Notes: generated by a model not told the origin, from the sequence alone. Shown: positions 1 through 8,847, counted from the first letter of the stretch. The stretch is DNA of 64,000 nucleotides from Rhizobium sp. WYCCWR10014 (GCF_001657485.1 NZ_LXFU01000042.1:1-64000), one strand, 5' to 3'. Made by a program: numbers and translations.

Positions 1-1
1 C

Positions 2-508
2 AAAAAGGTGATCACCGTGCGCACCGCATCCTTCGCCTCCGCACCGGAGGGAGGCTCGGCCACGGTCGAGGCAATCCCGGCAGTTTCCGATCCGGGGCTG
101 TCGACCTTCGTCAGGGACGCGCTGTCGGCCTCCGACCGTCCGGAACTGACCTCGGCCAAGATCATCATCTCCGGCGGCCGGGCACTCGGCTCGGCGGAAA
201 AGTTCAGGGAGGTCATCCTGCCGCTCGCCGACAAGCTCGGCGCTGCCGTCGGTGCATCGCGCGCTGCCGTCGATGCCGGCTATGCCCCGAACGACTGGCA
301 GGTCGGCCAGACCGGCAAGGTGGTGGCGCCGCAGCTCTATATTGCCTGCGGCATTTCAGGTGCCATCCAGCATCTGGCCGGCATGAAGGATTCGAAGGTC
401 ATCGTTGCCATCAACAAGGACGAGGAGGCACCGATCTTCCAGGTCGCCGACTACGGACTGGTCGCCGATCTCTTCGACGCCCTGCCGGAATTGCAAAAGG
501 CGCTCTAG
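2..508 (+). CDS. etfA: Electron transfer flavoprotein alpha subunit, 3' part only
   Basis: The reading frame is open to the left window edge, so this is the C-terminal FAD-binding half of EtfA (about 168 residues of a roughly 310-residue family). The stretch GQTGKVVAPQLYIACGISG followed by AIQHLAGM is the family's FAD-binding signature. EtfA pairs with EtfB to carry electrons from flavin dehydrogenases, such as dimethylglycine- or sarcosine-type demethylases, to ETF:ubiquinone oxidoreductase. Its place next to formaldehyde-oxidation genes and a betaine importer suggests a dedicated ETF for an N-demethylating dehydrogenase encoded upstream of the window; that is inference. The first internal start-like codon, a GTG at 8, lies inside conserved sequence and is not the true start. 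Confidence 0.93.
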   Translation, partial: KKVITVRTASFASAPEGGSATVEAIPAVSDPGLSTFVRDALSASDRPELTSAKIIISGGRALGSAEKFREVILPLADKLGAAVGASRAAVDAGYAPNDWQVGQTGKVVAPQLYIACGISGAIQHLAGMKDSKVIVAINKDEEAPIFQVADYGLVADLFDALPELQKAL

Positions 509-523
509 CGAGGGAGACCGAAC

Positions 524-1219
524 GTGGCGCGCCTCGTGGGACGTCCAAACAAACCTGGTTCCGACCTTCTCCTGAACGATGATGAAAAGCCGGCATATAT
601 ACGGCTGCACGACATCGGGAGGGAGAGGCGCTCTCGGCCGCTGCAGGAATTCCTCAACGATGTCGGCGGGCTGATGCTGTCGGCGGAGGCTCCTGCCGTT
701 GCCAGCTTCGTCGCGGGCAAGGTTCTCCAGAGGCTGCTCAAGACCGGCAAGGTGCGTCCGGAGGGCGGGCCTCTTCCCGGCGCGCCGGAAGGGCTGAATG
801 ATGCCATCGGCCATCTAGCAAAATCGGGACGGAAATACGAGGCGATCGCCGGCCAGTTCCAGAGCCTCGCCGATAAGCTGCTCTGGAGACGCGGCCGCTC
901 GGGTCCGTTCGCAAGCCTGAATTTTGGCAACACGCACTCCCACGCGGTCTTGGTCGGTCCCGGCGGCATGGAAGAACGCGCCGATCTCAGGGTCGGCGTG
1001 ATCTATATGGATCGCTACACACGATTTCCCGATCATGTTCAGACGCAGCCCCGCGCTTTCATTCTGCTTTCGCCGGGTGAAATCTGCCTTGGCAATTCCC
1101 AATGGTTCTCTGCCGGTATCGGCACGGTCTTTGCTAACGACGCCGGGCAATCCTTCGCGATAAGATGCACGGCCCGGCCGTTGCTGGCGGTCTGGTGCCA
1201 GGTTGAGCGGGAGACGTGA
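524..1219 (+). CDS. DMSP-lyase-type cupin protein with degenerate metal site
   Basis: The protein has 231 residues and a GTG start behind GAGGG, 15 bp after etfA. The C-terminal half has the layout of the dimethylsulfoniopropionate lyase cupins (DddQ/DddL/DddW type): an N-F-G-N-x-H-x-H-A-V-L-V-G-P-G-G entry strand, then a first cupin motif and a second one ending in PLLAVWCQVE. In active family members the first motif has the form H-x-H-x3-E and the second has a His; here they read FPDHVQTQPRAF and FANDAGQSFAIR. Only one of the usual metal ligands appears to remain, so lyase activity is doubtful. The family match is from memory of the motif pattern. The role in this betaine-like cluster is unknown; it could be a sensor, a binding protein or a decaying gene. 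Confidence 0.6.
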   Translation: MARLVGRPNKPGSDLLLNDDEKPAYIRLHDIGRERRSRPLQEFLNDVGGLMLSAEAPAVASFVAGKVLQRLLKTGKVRPEGGPLPGAPEGLNDAIGHLAKSGRKYEAIAGQFQSLADKLLWRRGRSGPFASLNFGNTHSHAVLVGPGGMEERADLRVGVIYMDRYTRFPDHVQTQPRAFILLSPGEICLGNSQWFSAGIGTVFANDAGQSFAIRCTARPLLAVWCQVERET

Positions 1220-1372
1220 TGGGGTCTTTGGCGACAATGGGTCCGAGATGAACAAAAAGCCCGAAAGCGAGAGCTTGAAGTCTCGGCGGTAACGCAGCCA
1301 AGCAGATCGGCGACAAGCCGGTCTATCGGAATATGCAGCATCAGAATTCAATTTAAGAGGAAGGATATCAAA

Positions 1373-2500
1373 ATGGACGTTCGCGCCGCCGTAGCCGTTC
1401 AGGCAGGAAAACCGCTCGAAGTGATGACCGTGCAGCTGGAGGGGCCGCGAGCCGGCGAAGTGCTGGTCGAGGTCAAGGCGACGGGCATCTGCCACACCGA
1501 TGATTTCACCCTGTCGGGCGCCGATCCTGAAGGCCTCTTCCCTGCTATCCTCGGCCATGAGGGCGCGGGCATCGTCGTCGATGTCGGTCCGGGCGTCACC
1601 TCGGTGAAGAAGGGCGACCATGTCATTCCGCTCTACACCCCGGAATGCCGCGAATGCTATTCCTGCACCTCGCGCAAGACCAATCTCTGCACCTCGATCC
1701 GCGCCACCCAGGGCCAGGGCGTGATGCCGGACGGCACCTCGCGCTTCTCGATCGGCAAGGACAAGATCCATCACTATATGGGCTGCTCGACCTTTTCGAA
1801 CTTCACCGTGCTGCCGGAGATCGCCCTTGCCAAGGTCAATCCCGACGCGCCGTTCGACAAGATCTGCTACATCGGCTGCGGTGTCACGACCGGCATCGGC
1901 GCGGTCATCAACACCGCCAAGGTCGAGATCGGCTCGACGGCGATCGTCTTCGGTCTCGGCGGCATCGGCCTCAACGTTCTTCAGGGTCTGAAGCTCGCCG
2001 GTGCCGACATGATCATCGGCGTCGATATCAACCCTGACCGCAAGGCCTGGGGCGAAAAGTTCGGCATGACCCACTTCGTCAATCCGAAGGAGGTCGGTGA
2101 CGACATCGTGCCCTATCTCGTCAACCTGACGAAGCGCCACGGCGACCTGATCGGCGGCGCCGACTACACCTTCGACTGCACCGGCAACACCAAGGTGATG
2201 CGCCAGGCGCTGGAATCTTCCCATCGCGGTTGGGGCAAGTCCATCATCATCGGCGTTGCTGGCGCTGGCCAGGAAATCTCCACCCGTCCGTTCCAGCTGG
2301 TTACCGGCCGCAACTGGATGGGCACCGCCTTCGGCGGCGCCCGCGGCCGCACCGACGTGCCGAAGATCGTCGACTGGTACATGCAGGGCAAGATCCAGAT
2401 CGATCCGATGATCACCCACACCATGCCGCTCGAAGACATCAACAAGGGCTTCGAGCTGATGCATTCCGGCAAGAGCATCCGCGGCGTGGTCGTGTACTGA
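1373..2500 (+). CDS. frmA: S-(hydroxymethyl)glutathione dehydrogenase / class III alcohol dehydrogenase
   Basis: This 375-residue zinc-dependent MDR enzyme is the normal length for class III ADH. The catalytic zinc Cys lies in TGICHTDD, the next ligand in GHEGAG, and the structural zinc is held by the four-Cys loop CRECYSCTSRKTNLC. The NAD site is FGLGGIGLNVLQG. It oxidises S-hydroxymethylglutathione, formed from formaldehyde and glutathione, to S-formylglutathione in the cytoplasm. The ATG follows AGAGGAAGGA. The hydrolase gene starts 3 bp after the stop and Gfa follows, so all three steps of glutathione-dependent formaldehyde oxidation form one operon. Formaldehyde from the Rieske and FAD demethylases encoded downstream is the likely load. 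Confidence 0.96.
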   Translation: MDVRAAVAVQAGKPLEVMTVQLEGPRAGEVLVEVKATGICHTDDFTLSGADPEGLFPAILGHEGAGIVVDVGPGVTSVKKGDHVIPLYTPECRECYSCTSRKTNLCTSIRATQGQGVMPDGTSRFSIGKDKIHHYMGCSTFSNFTVLPEIALAKVNPDAPFDKICYIGCGVTTGIGAVINTAKVEIGSTAIVFGLGGIGLNVLQGLKLAGADMIIGVDINPDRKAWGEKFGMTHFVNPKEVGDDIVPYLVNLTKRHGDLIGGADYTFDCTGNTKVMRQALESSHRGWGKSIIIGVAGAGQEISTRPFQLVTGRNWMGTAFGGARGRTDVPKIVDWYMQGKIQIDPMITHTMPLEDINKGFELMHSGKSIRGVVVY

Positions 2501-2503
2501 GCC

Positions 2504-3340
2504 ATGAAGACGATCTCGACCGAAAATTCTCATGGCGGCACCCAGGGCGTTTACATCAATCGCTCGGACGCCTGCGACTGCGACATGACCTTTGCGGTAT
2601 TCCTGCCGCCGCAGGCCAAAGCACGGAAGTTGCCGGTTCTATGGTACCTTTCCGGTCTGACCTGCACCCATGCCAACGTCATGGAAAAGGGAGAGTATCG
2701 GCGTCTTGCCGCAGAACTCGGCATCATCATCGTCTGCCCCGACACCAGTCCGCGGGGCGATGCCGTCCCGGACGAACCGGATAATTGGCAGTTCGGCAAG
2801 GGCGCCGGCTTCTATGTCGATGCCACCGAGCCGCCATTCGCACAGAACTATCGGATGTACAGCTACGTCGTCGATGAACTGCCGAAGCTTATCGCGGGCG
2901 AGTTTCCGGTCGACATGGACCGGCAAGGCATCTTCGGTCACTCGATGGGCGGACATGGCGCGATCACGATTGCGCTCAGGAACCCCGAACGTTTCAGCAG
3001 CTGCTCGGCCTTCGCGCCGATCAGCCATCCATCGGTCTCCGGCTGGTCAAAGCCGGCATTCCAGAAATACCTCGGATCGGATGACACGGCCTGGCGGGCA
3101 TATGATGCCTGCTCGCTGATCGAAGACGGGCACCGGTTCCCGGAATTTCTCGTCGACCAAGGGACGGCGGACAGCTTCCTGGAGGATGGATTGCGCCCCG
3201 AAGAGCTCAGGCAAGCCTGCGAGACGGCCGGCATCAGCCTGCGGCTTCGCATGCAGGAAGGCTACGGCCACTCCTACTTCTTCATTTCGACCTTCATGGA
3301 AGACCATCTGCGCTGGCACGCGCGGAGATTGGGAGACTGA
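2504..3340 (+). CDS. fghA: S-formylglutathione hydrolase
   Basis: This 278-residue alpha/beta hydrolase of the esterase D family has the usual length. The nucleophile elbow FGHSMGGHGA gives the catalytic Ser; the acid is probably the Asp in VDQGTADSFL and the His is in EGYGHSYFF. The N-terminal block LPVLWYLSGLTCTHAN is typical of the family. It releases formate and glutathione from S-formylglutathione, the product of the upstream dehydrogenase. It lies 3 bp downstream of that gene and is certainly cotranscribed with it. Confidence 0.96.
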   Translation: MKTISTENSHGGTQGVYINRSDACDCDMTFAVFLPPQAKARKLPVLWYLSGLTCTHANVMEKGEYRRLAAELGIIIVCPDTSPRGDAVPDEPDNWQFGKGAGFYVDATEPPFAQNYRMYSYVVDELPKLIAGEFPVDMDRQGIFGHSMGGHGAITIALRNPERFSSCSAFAPISHPSVSGWSKPAFQKYLGSDDTAWRAYDACSLIEDGHRFPEFLVDQGTADSFLEDGLRPEELRQACETAGISLRLRMQEGYGHSYFFISTFMEDHLRWHARRLGD

Positions 3341-3394
3341 TTGCAGAGCTTGGCCGGGCATATCGCAAGCGGCCCAGAAGGGGAGGAGAAACCC

Positions 3395-3967
3395 ATGACC
3401 AGCATAGCCATACATCCGGCAGTGGATTCAGGCTTTCGGGCGACTGACGCTGCTTTCGCAGGCGGGACGCTCGTCTGCAAGTGCGCCAGCAATCCCGTGA
3501 AGGTAAAAATCAAGAGCGATATCGCCCACAATCATGCCTGCGGCTGCACGAAGTGCTGGAAGCCCGAAGGTGCAGTCTTTTCGGTCGTGGCGGTCGCTCC
3601 AACCGAAAGTGTCGAAGTTCAGGAGAATGGCGACAAGCTCGCCGTCGTCGATTCCACAGCCTTGATCCAGCGCACCGCCTGCAAGGAATGCGGCGTGCAT
3701 ATGTATGGGCCGGTCGTGCGCGAACATCCGTTCCAGGGATTGTCGTTCATCCATCCGGAACGCTTTCAGGAAAGCGGCTGGGCGAAGCCGGGCTTTGCCG
3801 CCTTCGTGTCGTCGATCATCGAAAGCGGCTTCGACCCTGCTAAGATGGACGCCGTCAGGGCGCAGTTGAGGACATCAGGCCTCGAGCCTTACGATTGCCT
3901 AAACCCTGGCCTTATGGACTACATCGCAACCTGGACCGCCAAGAAAAGCGGCGCCCTGGCCGCGTGA
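3395..3967 (+). CDS. gfa: S-(hydroxymethyl)glutathione synthase (glutathione-dependent formaldehyde-activating enzyme)
   Basis: The 190 residues match the family length of about 190. This is a GFA/CENP-V fold protein with zinc-binding cysteines in LVCKCAS, HACGCTKCW and TACKECGVH. It speeds condensation of formaldehyde with glutathione, the first step of the pathway completed by the two preceding genes. The frame is open from a TTG at 3341, right after the fghA stop, but the ATG at 3395 has GGGGAGGAG just upstream and gives the usual N-terminus, so I place the start there. Confidence 0.93.
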   Translation: MTSIAIHPAVDSGFRATDAAFAGGTLVCKCASNPVKVKIKSDIAHNHACGCTKCWKPEGAVFSVVAVAPTESVEVQENGDKLAVVDSTALIQRTACKECGVHMYGPVVREHPFQGLSFIHPERFQESGWAKPGFAAFVSSIIESGFDPAKMDAVRAQLRTSGLEPYDCLNPGLMDYIATWTAKKSGALAA

Positions 3968-3975
3968 CGGACTCC

Positions 3976-4000
3976 GGGGGGCGCCAGGTCGGCGCTCCCC
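3976..4000 (+). terminator. Hairpin after the formaldehyde operon
   Basis: Nine base pairs downstream of the gfa stop, GGGGGGCGCC and GGCGCTCCCC can pair over 9 of 10 positions around the loop AGGTC. No run of T follows, as is common for GC-rich rhizobial hairpins. It is probably the end of the frmA-fghA-gfa transcript. Confidence 0.6.
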
Positions 4001-4278
4001 GACACGCCGCCCCTATCCGGATATCGAGATACGCCGTGATGGCCGTGCGCCGGCTTGCCGGCGGCTCAGGCTTCCGAGGCCTGATGATCAACGTCGATGC
4101 GCACTGCATCAACCTCGATTGCAGAGAAATTCTCACCGACCTGCCACCATAATCCGCCTGGAAAGAGACTTCGCGATGGCCGCCGCCGCGGAGCGCCGAT
4201 CATGGCTCGCGTTTTGAAATGACGCCCAACGGGCATCGGGACCGCCTTGCCTGGAATTATTGTGTATTTAAGAAATAT
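4001..4278. other. Intergenic stretch without a gene
   Basis: Between the gfa hairpin and the GntR operator I see no coding frame with a ribosome site or recognisable protein. The last 20 bases turn AT-rich (TTATTGTGTATTTAAGAAAT) and include an extra half-site-like ATTGTGTA at about 4258-4265 that resembles the arms of the operator beside it. Confidence 0.5.
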
Positions 4279-4305
4279 CAATTGTGTACCCAAAGTACAC
4301 AATTG
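4279..4305. promoter_or_regulatory. Perfect inverted repeat, probable GntR operator
   Basis: The arms CAATTGTGTAC and GTACACAATTG are exact reverse complements (11 bp each) around the spacer CCAAA. They lie 64 bp upstream of the GntR start codon, with a TTGACT hexamer (4306-4311) touching the right arm as a possible -35 box. AT-rich dyads with a GTnnAC-like core are typical for FCD-class GntR regulators. I infer autoregulation and control of the downstream DapA/ALDH/FAD operon. Confidence 0.7.
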
Positions 4306-4369
4306 TTGACTCGTCCTGGGCGGCGTGCCATCTTCACGGCGTAGAGCAACCAGCGGCCGGAGAGCGACG

Positions 4370-5086
4370 ATGGCAAAGACACCCAAGAGCAATCTCTACG
4401 AAGATCTGAAACGGCAGATTCTGACGATGGAGCTGGACCCGGACGCCGATCTGGACGAGGCCAGTTTGAGCGAAAAATACGGGGTCTCCCGGACGCCGGT
4501 CCGCGACATATTCCGGCGCCTTGCCGGTGAGGGCTATATCGACATCCGCGAGAATAGGGGTGCGCGGGTCATCCCGATGAACCACTCCACCCTGCGGAAT
4601 TTCTTTCTCGTCGCACCGATGATCTATGCGGCGATCGGCCGTCTCGCCGTACAGAATTTCAAGCCTGTCCAGCTTTTAGACCTGAAGCAGACCCAGGAGC
4701 GGTTCCGCGCCGCCAGCGAGAACATGGACGCTCTGGCGATGGTCCTCGAGAACAATCGCTTTCACGAAATTTTCGGCGAGATGTCGGGCAACGTCTATCT
4801 GCAGCCGAGCCTGGGCCGCCTGCTCATCGATCATGCGCGTATCGGCCACACCTTCTTCCGGCCGAGGAACGAAGACATGAAGCGGCGGCTTCAAGTGGCC
4901 GTCGGCCATCATGACAGCTTCATCGATGCACTCGGCGCTCAGGACGAGAATGCCGTCGTCGACCTCGTCTTCGAACACTGGGAACTGTCCCGCGAGAACA
5001 TGGAAATGTTCATCGCTCCGCAAGGCCTCAAGGCGGACGCCTTCCTCGGCGGCCCCGCCACCCAACTCCTGGAGAAATCGTCGTGA
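4370..5086 (+). CDS. GntR-family regulator, FCD class
   Basis: The protein has 238 residues. The N-terminal winged helix has the canonical core EASLSEKYGVSRTPVRDIFRRL followed by the GYIDIRENRGARV wing, quoted here in two parts. The C-terminal FCD-type helical domain (about 85-220) carries His residues such as NNRFHEIF and VGHHDSFID that usually bind a metal and an acid ligand. The ATG at 4370 follows GGAGAGCG and opens on MAKTPKSNLY. The stop overlaps the GTG of the next gene (GTGA), so regulator and enzymes are cotranscribed. In Ensifer meliloti the hydroxyproline (hyp) genes are controlled by a GntR protein, HypR; equivalence here is inferred only from context. Confidence 0.9.
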   Translation: MAKTPKSNLYEDLKRQILTMELDPDADLDEASLSEKYGVSRTPVRDIFRRLAGEGYIDIRENRGARVIPMNHSTLRNFFLVAPMIYAAIGRLAVQNFKPVQLLDLKQTQERFRAASENMDALAMVLENNRFHEIFGEMSGNVYLQPSLGRLLIDHARIGHTFFRPRNEDMKRRLQVAVGHHDSFIDALGAQDENAVVDLVFEHWELSRENMEMFIAPQGLKADAFLGGPATQLLEKSS

Positions 5087-5994
5087 AGTTTGAGGGGATC
5101 TATACGCCGGCGGTGACGCCGCTTGATCAGAATGGCCAAATCGACAGGGCTGGATTTGCCGCGGTGCTCGAGTCGCTGATCGAGGCGGGCGTCCACGGCA
5201 TCATCGTCGGCGGCTCGACGGGCGAATACTACGCCCAGAGCAGCCAGGAGCGTTTTGAACTCGCGGCCTATGCGAGGGAGGTCATCGGCACGCGGCTGCC
5301 ACTCATTATCGGAACCGGCGCCACACGGACCGAAGATTCGGTCGAATACGCAAAGGCGGCGAAGGAAATCGGCGCGGATGCAATTCTGGTGTCGTCACCG
5401 CCATACGCGCTGCCGACCGAGCGTGAGAACGCGGTCCACGCCCTGACCGTCGACCGTGCGGCGAACCTGCCGATCATGCTCTACAACTATCCGGCCCGCA
5501 TGGGCGTGGTGATGGGCGAGGAGTATTTCTCCCGCCTCGGCAAATCCAGGAACGTGATCGCCATCAAGGAAAGCTCCGGCGATATGGGCAATCTGCACCT
5601 GCTTGCCCGGAAATTTCCGCATATTGCGCTGTCTTGCGGCTGGGACGACCAGGCGCTCGAATTCTTCGCATGGGGTGCGAAGAGCTGGGTCTGCGCCGGC
5701 TCCAATTTCCTCCCGCGCGAACACGTCGCCCTCTACGAAGCCTGCGTCCTCGAAAAGAACTTCGACAAGGGCCGCGCGATCATGACGGCGATGCTGCCGC
5801 TCATGGATTTCCTGGAATGCGGGAAGTTCGTCCAATCGATCAAGCACGGATGCGAGTTGATCGGGCTGAATGTCGGATCGGTCCGCGCGCCGCTGCGTCC
5901 GCTCAACTCCGAAGAAAAACGAACCCTCCAGACCGTCGTCGCCACGTTGAAGTGCACGGTTGGCCAGATCACCTCGGGAGCAAATCATGCATGA
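5083..5994 (+). CDS. DapA/NanA-family class I lyase (candidate HypD-type deaminase)
   Basis: This 303-residue TIM-barrel protein belongs to the dihydrodipicolinate synthase family. GGSTGEYYA matches the pyruvate carboxylate-binding loop, Tyr in NYPARMGV and Lys in VIAIKESSGD are the catalytic pair, the Lys forming a Schiff base. Family members include 4-hydroxy-2-oxo acid aldolases, N-acetylneuraminate lyase and the delta1-pyrroline-4-hydroxy-2-carboxylate deaminase of hydroxyproline catabolism. The last fits best because a proline-racemase-family enzyme, an FAD oxidase and an aldehyde dehydrogenase are close by, but sequence alone does not decide it. It starts with GTG overlapping the GntR stop and its own stop overlaps the aldehyde dehydrogenase start. 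Confidence 0.85.
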   Translation: MKFEGIYTPAVTPLDQNGQIDRAGFAAVLESLIEAGVHGIIVGGSTGEYYAQSSQERFELAAYAREVIGTRLPLIIGTGATRTEDSVEYAKAAKEIGADAILVSSPPYALPTERENAVHALTVDRAANLPIMLYNYPARMGVVMGEEYFSRLGKSRNVIAIKESSGDMGNLHLLARKFPHIALSCGWDDQALEFFAWGAKSWVCAGSNFLPREHVALYEACVLEKNFDKGRAIMTAMLPLMDFLECGKFVQSIKHGCELIGLNVGSVRAPLRPLNSEEKRTLQTVVATLKCTVGQITSGANHA

Positions 5995-7504
5995 ACCTTT
6001 GACCGCCTCCGAATACAAGGCGATCGCCGCCAGCCTTCAGTTTCCGACGAATGCCTTCGTCGACGGCGCATTTCGACCGGCCAATTCCGGGAAGACGTTC
6101 ACCTCGACGAACCCCGCGACGGGCGAGGTTCTCGCCGAGATTGCCGCATGCGATGCCACCGATGTCGACGCCGCCGTCGCCAAGGCAAAGCAAGCCTTCG
6201 ACGACGGCCGCTGGCGGCTGCGTTCGCCGGGCGAACGCAAGGCGGTGCTCCTCAAGCTCGCCAGGCTGCTGGAGGACAATCGTCATGAGCTCGCCGTCAT
6301 GGAGAGCCTCGACAGTGGCAAGCCGGTCGGCGAATGCCAGACGGTCGATGTTCCCGACACCATTCATACGATCCGTTGGCACGCCGAACTGATCGACAAG
6401 CTCTATGACAACACCGCTCCTGTCGGCGCCAACGCACTGACGATGATCGTGCGTGAGCCGGTCGGCGTCGTCGGATGCGTGCTTCCGTGGAATTTCCCGC
6501 TTTTGATGCTGGCCTGGAAGATCGGCCCGGCGCTCGCTGCCGGCTGCTCGGTTATCGTCAAGCCTGCACAGGAGACGACGCTCACAACGCTGCGCGTCGC
6601 CGAGCTCGCCCATGAAGCGGGCATTCCAGCCGGCGTGTTCAATGTCGTGACCGGCGGCGGCAAGGAGGTCGGCGAACCGATCGGCATGCACATGGATGTC
6701 GATATGGTGGCCTTCACCGGATCGACGCCCACCGGCCGGCGCTTCCTGCGCTATGCAGCGGATTCGAATCTCAAGCGCGTCGTGCTCGAATGCGGCGGCA
6801 AGAACCCCGCGGTCGTTCTCGACGACGCCGAAGACCTGGACCTCGTTGCCGAGCAGGTCGTCAACGGCGCCTTCTGGAACATGGGCGAGAACTGCTCGGC
6901 CACGTCGCGTCTCATCGTCCATTCCAGGGTCAAGGACGAGCTGCTGAAGCGCATCGGCGCCTATATGCGCGAATGGAAGACGGGCGATCCGCTGGACCCT
7001 GCAAACCGCATCGGCGCGCTTGTCAGCAAGGCCCATTTCGAGAAGGTGAAATCCTTCCTCGACGACGCCAGGAAGGAGAAGCTGACGGTCACCCATGGCG
7101 GTGAAACGCATGGCGGCATCTTTATCGAACCGACAGTGGTCGAGGGTGTTACGCCTGCCAGCCGTCTTTTCCAGGAAGAGATCTTCGGGCCGGTGCTGTC
7201 TGTTACCACCTTCAATTCGCTTGCCGAAGCAATCACTCTTGCCAACGACACGAATTACGGACTGACGGCGTCCGTCTATACCGGCAGCCTGAGGAACGCC
7301 ATCAAGCTCTCGCGCGAGATCCGCGCCGGCGTCGTCACCGTCAACTGCTTTGGAGAAGGCGACGCCAGCACGCCGTTCGGCGGCTACAAGGAGTCCGGGT
7401 TCGGCGGCCGCGACAAGTCGGTCTTCGCCCACGACAATTACTGCGAACTGAAGACCATCTGGATCGACGTCTCGGAACGCTCGGTCGACGAGACCATCCG
7501 ATGA
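5987..7504 (+). CDS. NAD(P)-dependent aldehyde dehydrogenase, PuuC/betaine-aldehyde type
   Basis: This ALDH has 505 residues. The oxyanion Asn is in VLPWNFPLLML, the general base Glu in VLECGGKNP and the nucleophilic Cys in NMGENCSATSR. I chose ATG 5987 (MHEPLTASEY) with CGGGAGCA before it; it overlaps the end of the DapA-family gene by 8 bp. The subtype resembles gamma-glutamyl-aminobutyraldehyde and betaine aldehyde dehydrogenases. In a hydroxyproline-like route it would oxidise 2-oxoglutarate semialdehyde. Other possibilities are oxidation of a 4-trimethylaminobutyraldehyde-like compound. The ATGA overlap with the following FAD oxidoreductase shows tight cotranscription. Confidence 0.92.
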   Translation: MHEPLTASEYKAIAASLQFPTNAFVDGAFRPANSGKTFTSTNPATGEVLAEIAACDATDVDAAVAKAKQAFDDGRWRLRSPGERKAVLLKLARLLEDNRHELAVMESLDSGKPVGECQTVDVPDTIHTIRWHAELIDKLYDNTAPVGANALTMIVREPVGVVGCVLPWNFPLLMLAWKIGPALAAGCSVIVKPAQETTLTTLRVAELAHEAGIPAGVFNVVTGGGKEVGEPIGMHMDVDMVAFTGSTPTGRRFLRYAADSNLKRVVLECGGKNPAVVLDDAEDLDLVAEQVVNGAFWNMGENCSATSRLIVHSRVKDELLKRIGAYMREWKTGDPLDPANRIGALVSKAHFEKVKSFLDDARKEKLTVTHGGETHGGIFIEPTVVEGVTPASRLFQEEIFGPVLSVTTFNSLAEAITLANDTNYGLTASVYTGSLRNAIKLSREIRAGVVTVNCFGEGDASTPFGGYKESGFGGRDKSVFAHDNYCELKTIWIDVSERSVDETIR

Positions 7505-8847
7505 TCCAGAAGTCGGTCAAACGTTTGCCTGTTGAGAATGGCGTCTCGGGCTGGGAGGCGGTCAGCCAACGCCCTTTCCCGGTCCGGACCCTCGACGGCG
7601 ATGTGACCGCGGACTGGCTGATCGTCGGCGCGGGGTTTGCTGGCCTCTCGGCGGCCCGCCGTCTTCTCGAACTTCGGCCGGATGACAAGATCGTCATCCT
7701 CGATGCGAGCGAAGTGGGGAAGGGGACGTCGGGCCGAAATTCCGGCTTCATGATCGACGTTCCGCACAACCTTTCAGGCGGGGAGTATTCGAATGGAGAG
7801 GCGGAAGCCACTCGGCTGGAGATGGCCCAGAACCGCTCAGCGATAGGCTTTGCCGCGCAAGCGGCGGAGGAATACGGGATGTCGCGCGCGACATTCGACC
7901 CGGCGGGCAAGATCAACGCCGCGGCCACCGCTCGTGGCATGAGGCTCAACCGGAGCTTCGGAGAATCCCTGAGGGGCGCTGGAGAGAATTATACGTTTCT
8001 CGACGCGAAAGAGATGCGGGAGATCACCGCATCGGATTACTACACCGGCGGGCTTTACACGCCCGGAGCGGTGCTTATCCAGCCCGCCGATTACATCCGC
8101 TCTTTTGCGGCGGGCCTGTCGGGCAGGGTCAGTATCTTCGAGCGTTCTCCTGTCACTTCACTCAAGCAAGACAGCGGCACCTGGGCCGCCATGACAAACC
8201 GAGGGAAGGTCAGTGCTCCAAAGGTGATCCTCGGGGTCAATGGCCACATCGACGATTTCGGGCACTATCGCGGCCGCCTGATGCACATCTTTGCCTATGC
8301 CTCGATGACAGCGCCGTTTCCAGCAAACGACTTCGGCCAGAAAGCCTCGGGGCAGGACAAGTGGGCGCTGCTCCCGGCAGATGCGATGGGCGCTACGATT
8401 CGCAAGATTACCTCCGCTGGCCAGTCGAGGATCGTAATCCGCACGAAGTACACCTACGAGAGCAAGCTGGAGGCGTCGGACTGGCGCATGGGCAAGATGG
8501 CCAAGGCCCATCGAGACGCGCTCGACGCGCGGTTCCCGGGTCTCGCCGATGTCCCTTTCGAACATAGTTGGGCAGGTCGTCTGTGCCTCAGCCGGAACCA
8601 CGTGCCCGCCTTCGGCGAGATCGAAGCAGGACTGTTTTCCGCATGCTGCGAAAACGGGCTTGGAACGGTCAAGAGCACGCTCGCCGGCATGATGGCGGCG
8701 GAACTGGCGACCCGAACGGCCTCCCGGCATCTCGAACAATACATGGATCACCCTGAGCCTTCGAGGCTCCCGCCGGAGCCGTTCGCCTGGCTGGGCATCA
8801 ACGCGATGATCCGTTTGCAGGAATTGCGTGCAGGCCGCGAGGGATGA
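7501..8847 (+). CDS. FAD-dependent amine/amino-acid oxidoreductase (DAO/DadA superfamily)
   Basis: The 448 residues start with a 40-residue lead before the dinucleotide fold LIVGAGFAGLSAARRL; GTSGRNSGFMID follows, as in gamma-glutamylputrescine oxidase and related DAO proteins. The C-terminal block RLCLSRNHVPAFGEIE with CCENGLGTVKSTLAG closes the FAD site. Such enzymes oxidise secondary or primary amines or D-amino acids. Here it could demethylate an N-methylated intermediate, releasing formaldehyde, or act as the D-hydroxyproline oxidase of a HypO-like step. It overlaps the aldehyde dehydrogenase by ATGA and is probably the last gene of the GntR operon. Confidence 0.9.
   Translation: MIQKSVKRLPVENGVSGWEAVSQRPFPVRTLDGDVTADWLIVGAGFAGLSAARRLLELRPDDKIVILDASEVGKGTSGRNSGFMIDVPHNLSGGEYSNGEAEATRLEMAQNRSAIGFAAQAAEEYGMSRATFDPAGKINAAATARGMRLNRSFGESLRGAGENYTFLDAKEMREITASDYYTGGLYTPGAVLIQPADYIRSFAAGLSGRVSIFERSPVTSLKQDSGTWAAMTNRGKVSAPKVILGVNGHIDDFGHYRGRLMHIFAYASMTAPFPANDFGQKASGQDKWALLPADAMGATIRKITSAGQSRIVIRTKYTYESKLEASDWRMGKMAKAHRDALDARFPGLADVPFEHSWAGRLCLSRNHVPAFGEIEAGLFSACCENGLGTVKSTLAGMMAAELATRTASRHLEQYMDHPEPSRLPPEPFAWLGINAMIRLQELRAGREG

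Noticed and set aside
815..2533. Long minus-strand open frame (572 codons)
   Set aside because: It runs antisense over the cupin and class III ADH genes, both of which have clear family motifs on the plus strand. Long antisense frames are expected at this GC content.
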